Shown here one piece after another: positions 6,312-6,547 of a stretch of 6,547 nt of DNA. This DNA is from Phycisphaerae bacterium. GTDB lineage: Bacteria > Planctomycetota > Phycisphaerae > UBA1845. The number at the start of each line of letters is the position of its first letter. Position 1 is the stretch's first letter. The DNA lies in contig JANQGB010000379.1 in the NCBI GenBank assembly GCA_028277545.1, positions 1-6,547 on the forward strand, read 5' to 3'. The notes beneath the pieces were generated by a model, which worked only from the letters and a program-made list of their open reading frames with translations, ran no database searches and had not been told where the DNA came from. Made by a program: the position numbers and the translations under genes.

Positions 6312-6547
6312 CAGGCTTCGCACAAAGCCAGCGCCGCATGGTCACCTTCGTCGTGACGTTGCCGGGCGGTACGCATGTCCTGGGACTGCCACAGCTCCTC
6401 CAGCGTGGAAGACGCCAGGTCTCCCACGGCGGTCAGCCCCTGGAAGTCCTGGTCGCAGAGCGGTACTCGACCGTCGGCCAGGACCAGGCAGCGCGACCGC
6501 CGTGGGAGACCTGGCGTCTTCCACGCTGGAGGAGCTGTGGCGGCCCC
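6290..6547 (-). CDS. Radical SAM protein, C-terminal SPASM domain fragment (runs off the window)
   Basis: The minus-strand frame ends with TGA at 6292-6290 and is open to the edge. The reliable part (6494-6290) reads as the end of a SPASM domain, the C-terminal region that binds an auxiliary 4Fe-4S cluster in many radical SAM enzymes. It contains CLVLADGRVPLCDQDFQG, then VGDLASSTLEELWQS, then LCEACREWHRP. The cysteines at 6490-6488 and in PLC and LCEAC are the cluster-ligand candidates. The radical SAM core with its CxxxCxxC motif would lie outside the window, so the substrate is unknown. Related families act on peptides, carbohydrates or lipids. Residues encoded by 6547-6495 should not be trusted, because that stretch is the reverse complement of 6382-6434 and reads as a non-family sequence in this frame. 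The gene lies just upstream of the thiC promoter on the same strand and has no evident link to thiamine. Confidence 0.7.
   Translation of the reverse strand, partial: GAATAPPAWKTPGLPRRSRCLVLADGRVPLCDQDFQGLTAVGDLASSTLEELWQSQDMRTARQRHDEGDHAALALCEACREWHRP
6382..6547. repeat. Inverted repeat at the window edge (47-base perfect arms), probable contig-end artefact
   Basis: Bases 6388-6434 are an exact reverse complement of 6495-6541. The match extends outward to 6382 and 6547 with two mismatches (6385/6544 and 6387/6542). The spacer is 60 bases (6435-6494). The left arm is in frame with, and makes sense as, the SPASM coding sequence. The right arm contains the same coding sequence in the opposite orientation. 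This pattern is typical of a fold-back chimera or a misassembled contig end rather than a genomic element. Confidence 0.9.

Noticed and set aside
6342..6524. 60-residue minus-strand open frame near the right edge
   Set aside because: It is out of frame with the recognisable SPASM sequence and starts inside the suspect inverted arm.
6388..6541. Inverted repeat as transposon ends or a phase-variation switch
   Set aside because: There is no transposase or recombinase in the window, one arm lies in conserved SPASM coding sequence, and the position at the very edge favours an assembly or amplification artefact.

Overview
This is a GC-rich bacterial window with two gene sets transcribed toward each other. 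No taxon can be fixed from the sequence. The three-subunit form of the proton-translocating transhydrogenase, the thiC gene behind a TPP riboswitch and the SPASM-type radical SAM fragment all point to Bacteria, but none is lineage-specific. The window looks like an environmental contig. The first gene is cut at base 1. The last bases (6495-6547) repeat, in inverted orientation, a stretch only about 60 bases inward, which looks like a contig-end artefact.

Layout. Bases 1-248 (+) hold the C-terminal part of an alpha/beta hydrolase. It overlaps by four bases (ATGA) a class I SAM-dependent methyltransferase (245-1081, +). A gap of about 430 bases (1082-1513) has no convincing gene. It contains several GC-rich dyads and, at its right end, a good sigma70-like promoter (1417-1446). 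The promoter leads into a tight three-gene operon, pntAA-pntAB-pntB (1514-4479, +). The first two genes share one base and the last two are three bases apart. Together they encode the NAD(P) transhydrogenase, which uses the proton-motive force to reduce NADP+ with NADH.

On the minus strand, converging on pntB with a 32-base gap, is thiC (4512-6017). It encodes the HMP-P synthase of thiamine biosynthesis. Its leader carries a promoter (6230-6258), a TPP riboswitch (6102-6226) and a strong Shine-Dalgarno site. That site can be hidden in a hairpin whose other strand can alternatively pair with the aptamer core. Upstream of thiC and on the same strand is the C-terminal (SPASM) part of a radical SAM protein (stop at 6290-6292), which runs off the window.

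I see no CRISPR array, tRNA, rRNA, transposase or phage gene. I did not find a clearly new biological system. The observations most worth a second look are the thiC riboswitch (an enlarged P4/P5 arm with several mutually exclusive pairings), the substitution of residues associated with proton transfer in the transhydrogenase membrane domain, the C-terminal tail of ThiC, and the inverted repeat at the right edge.
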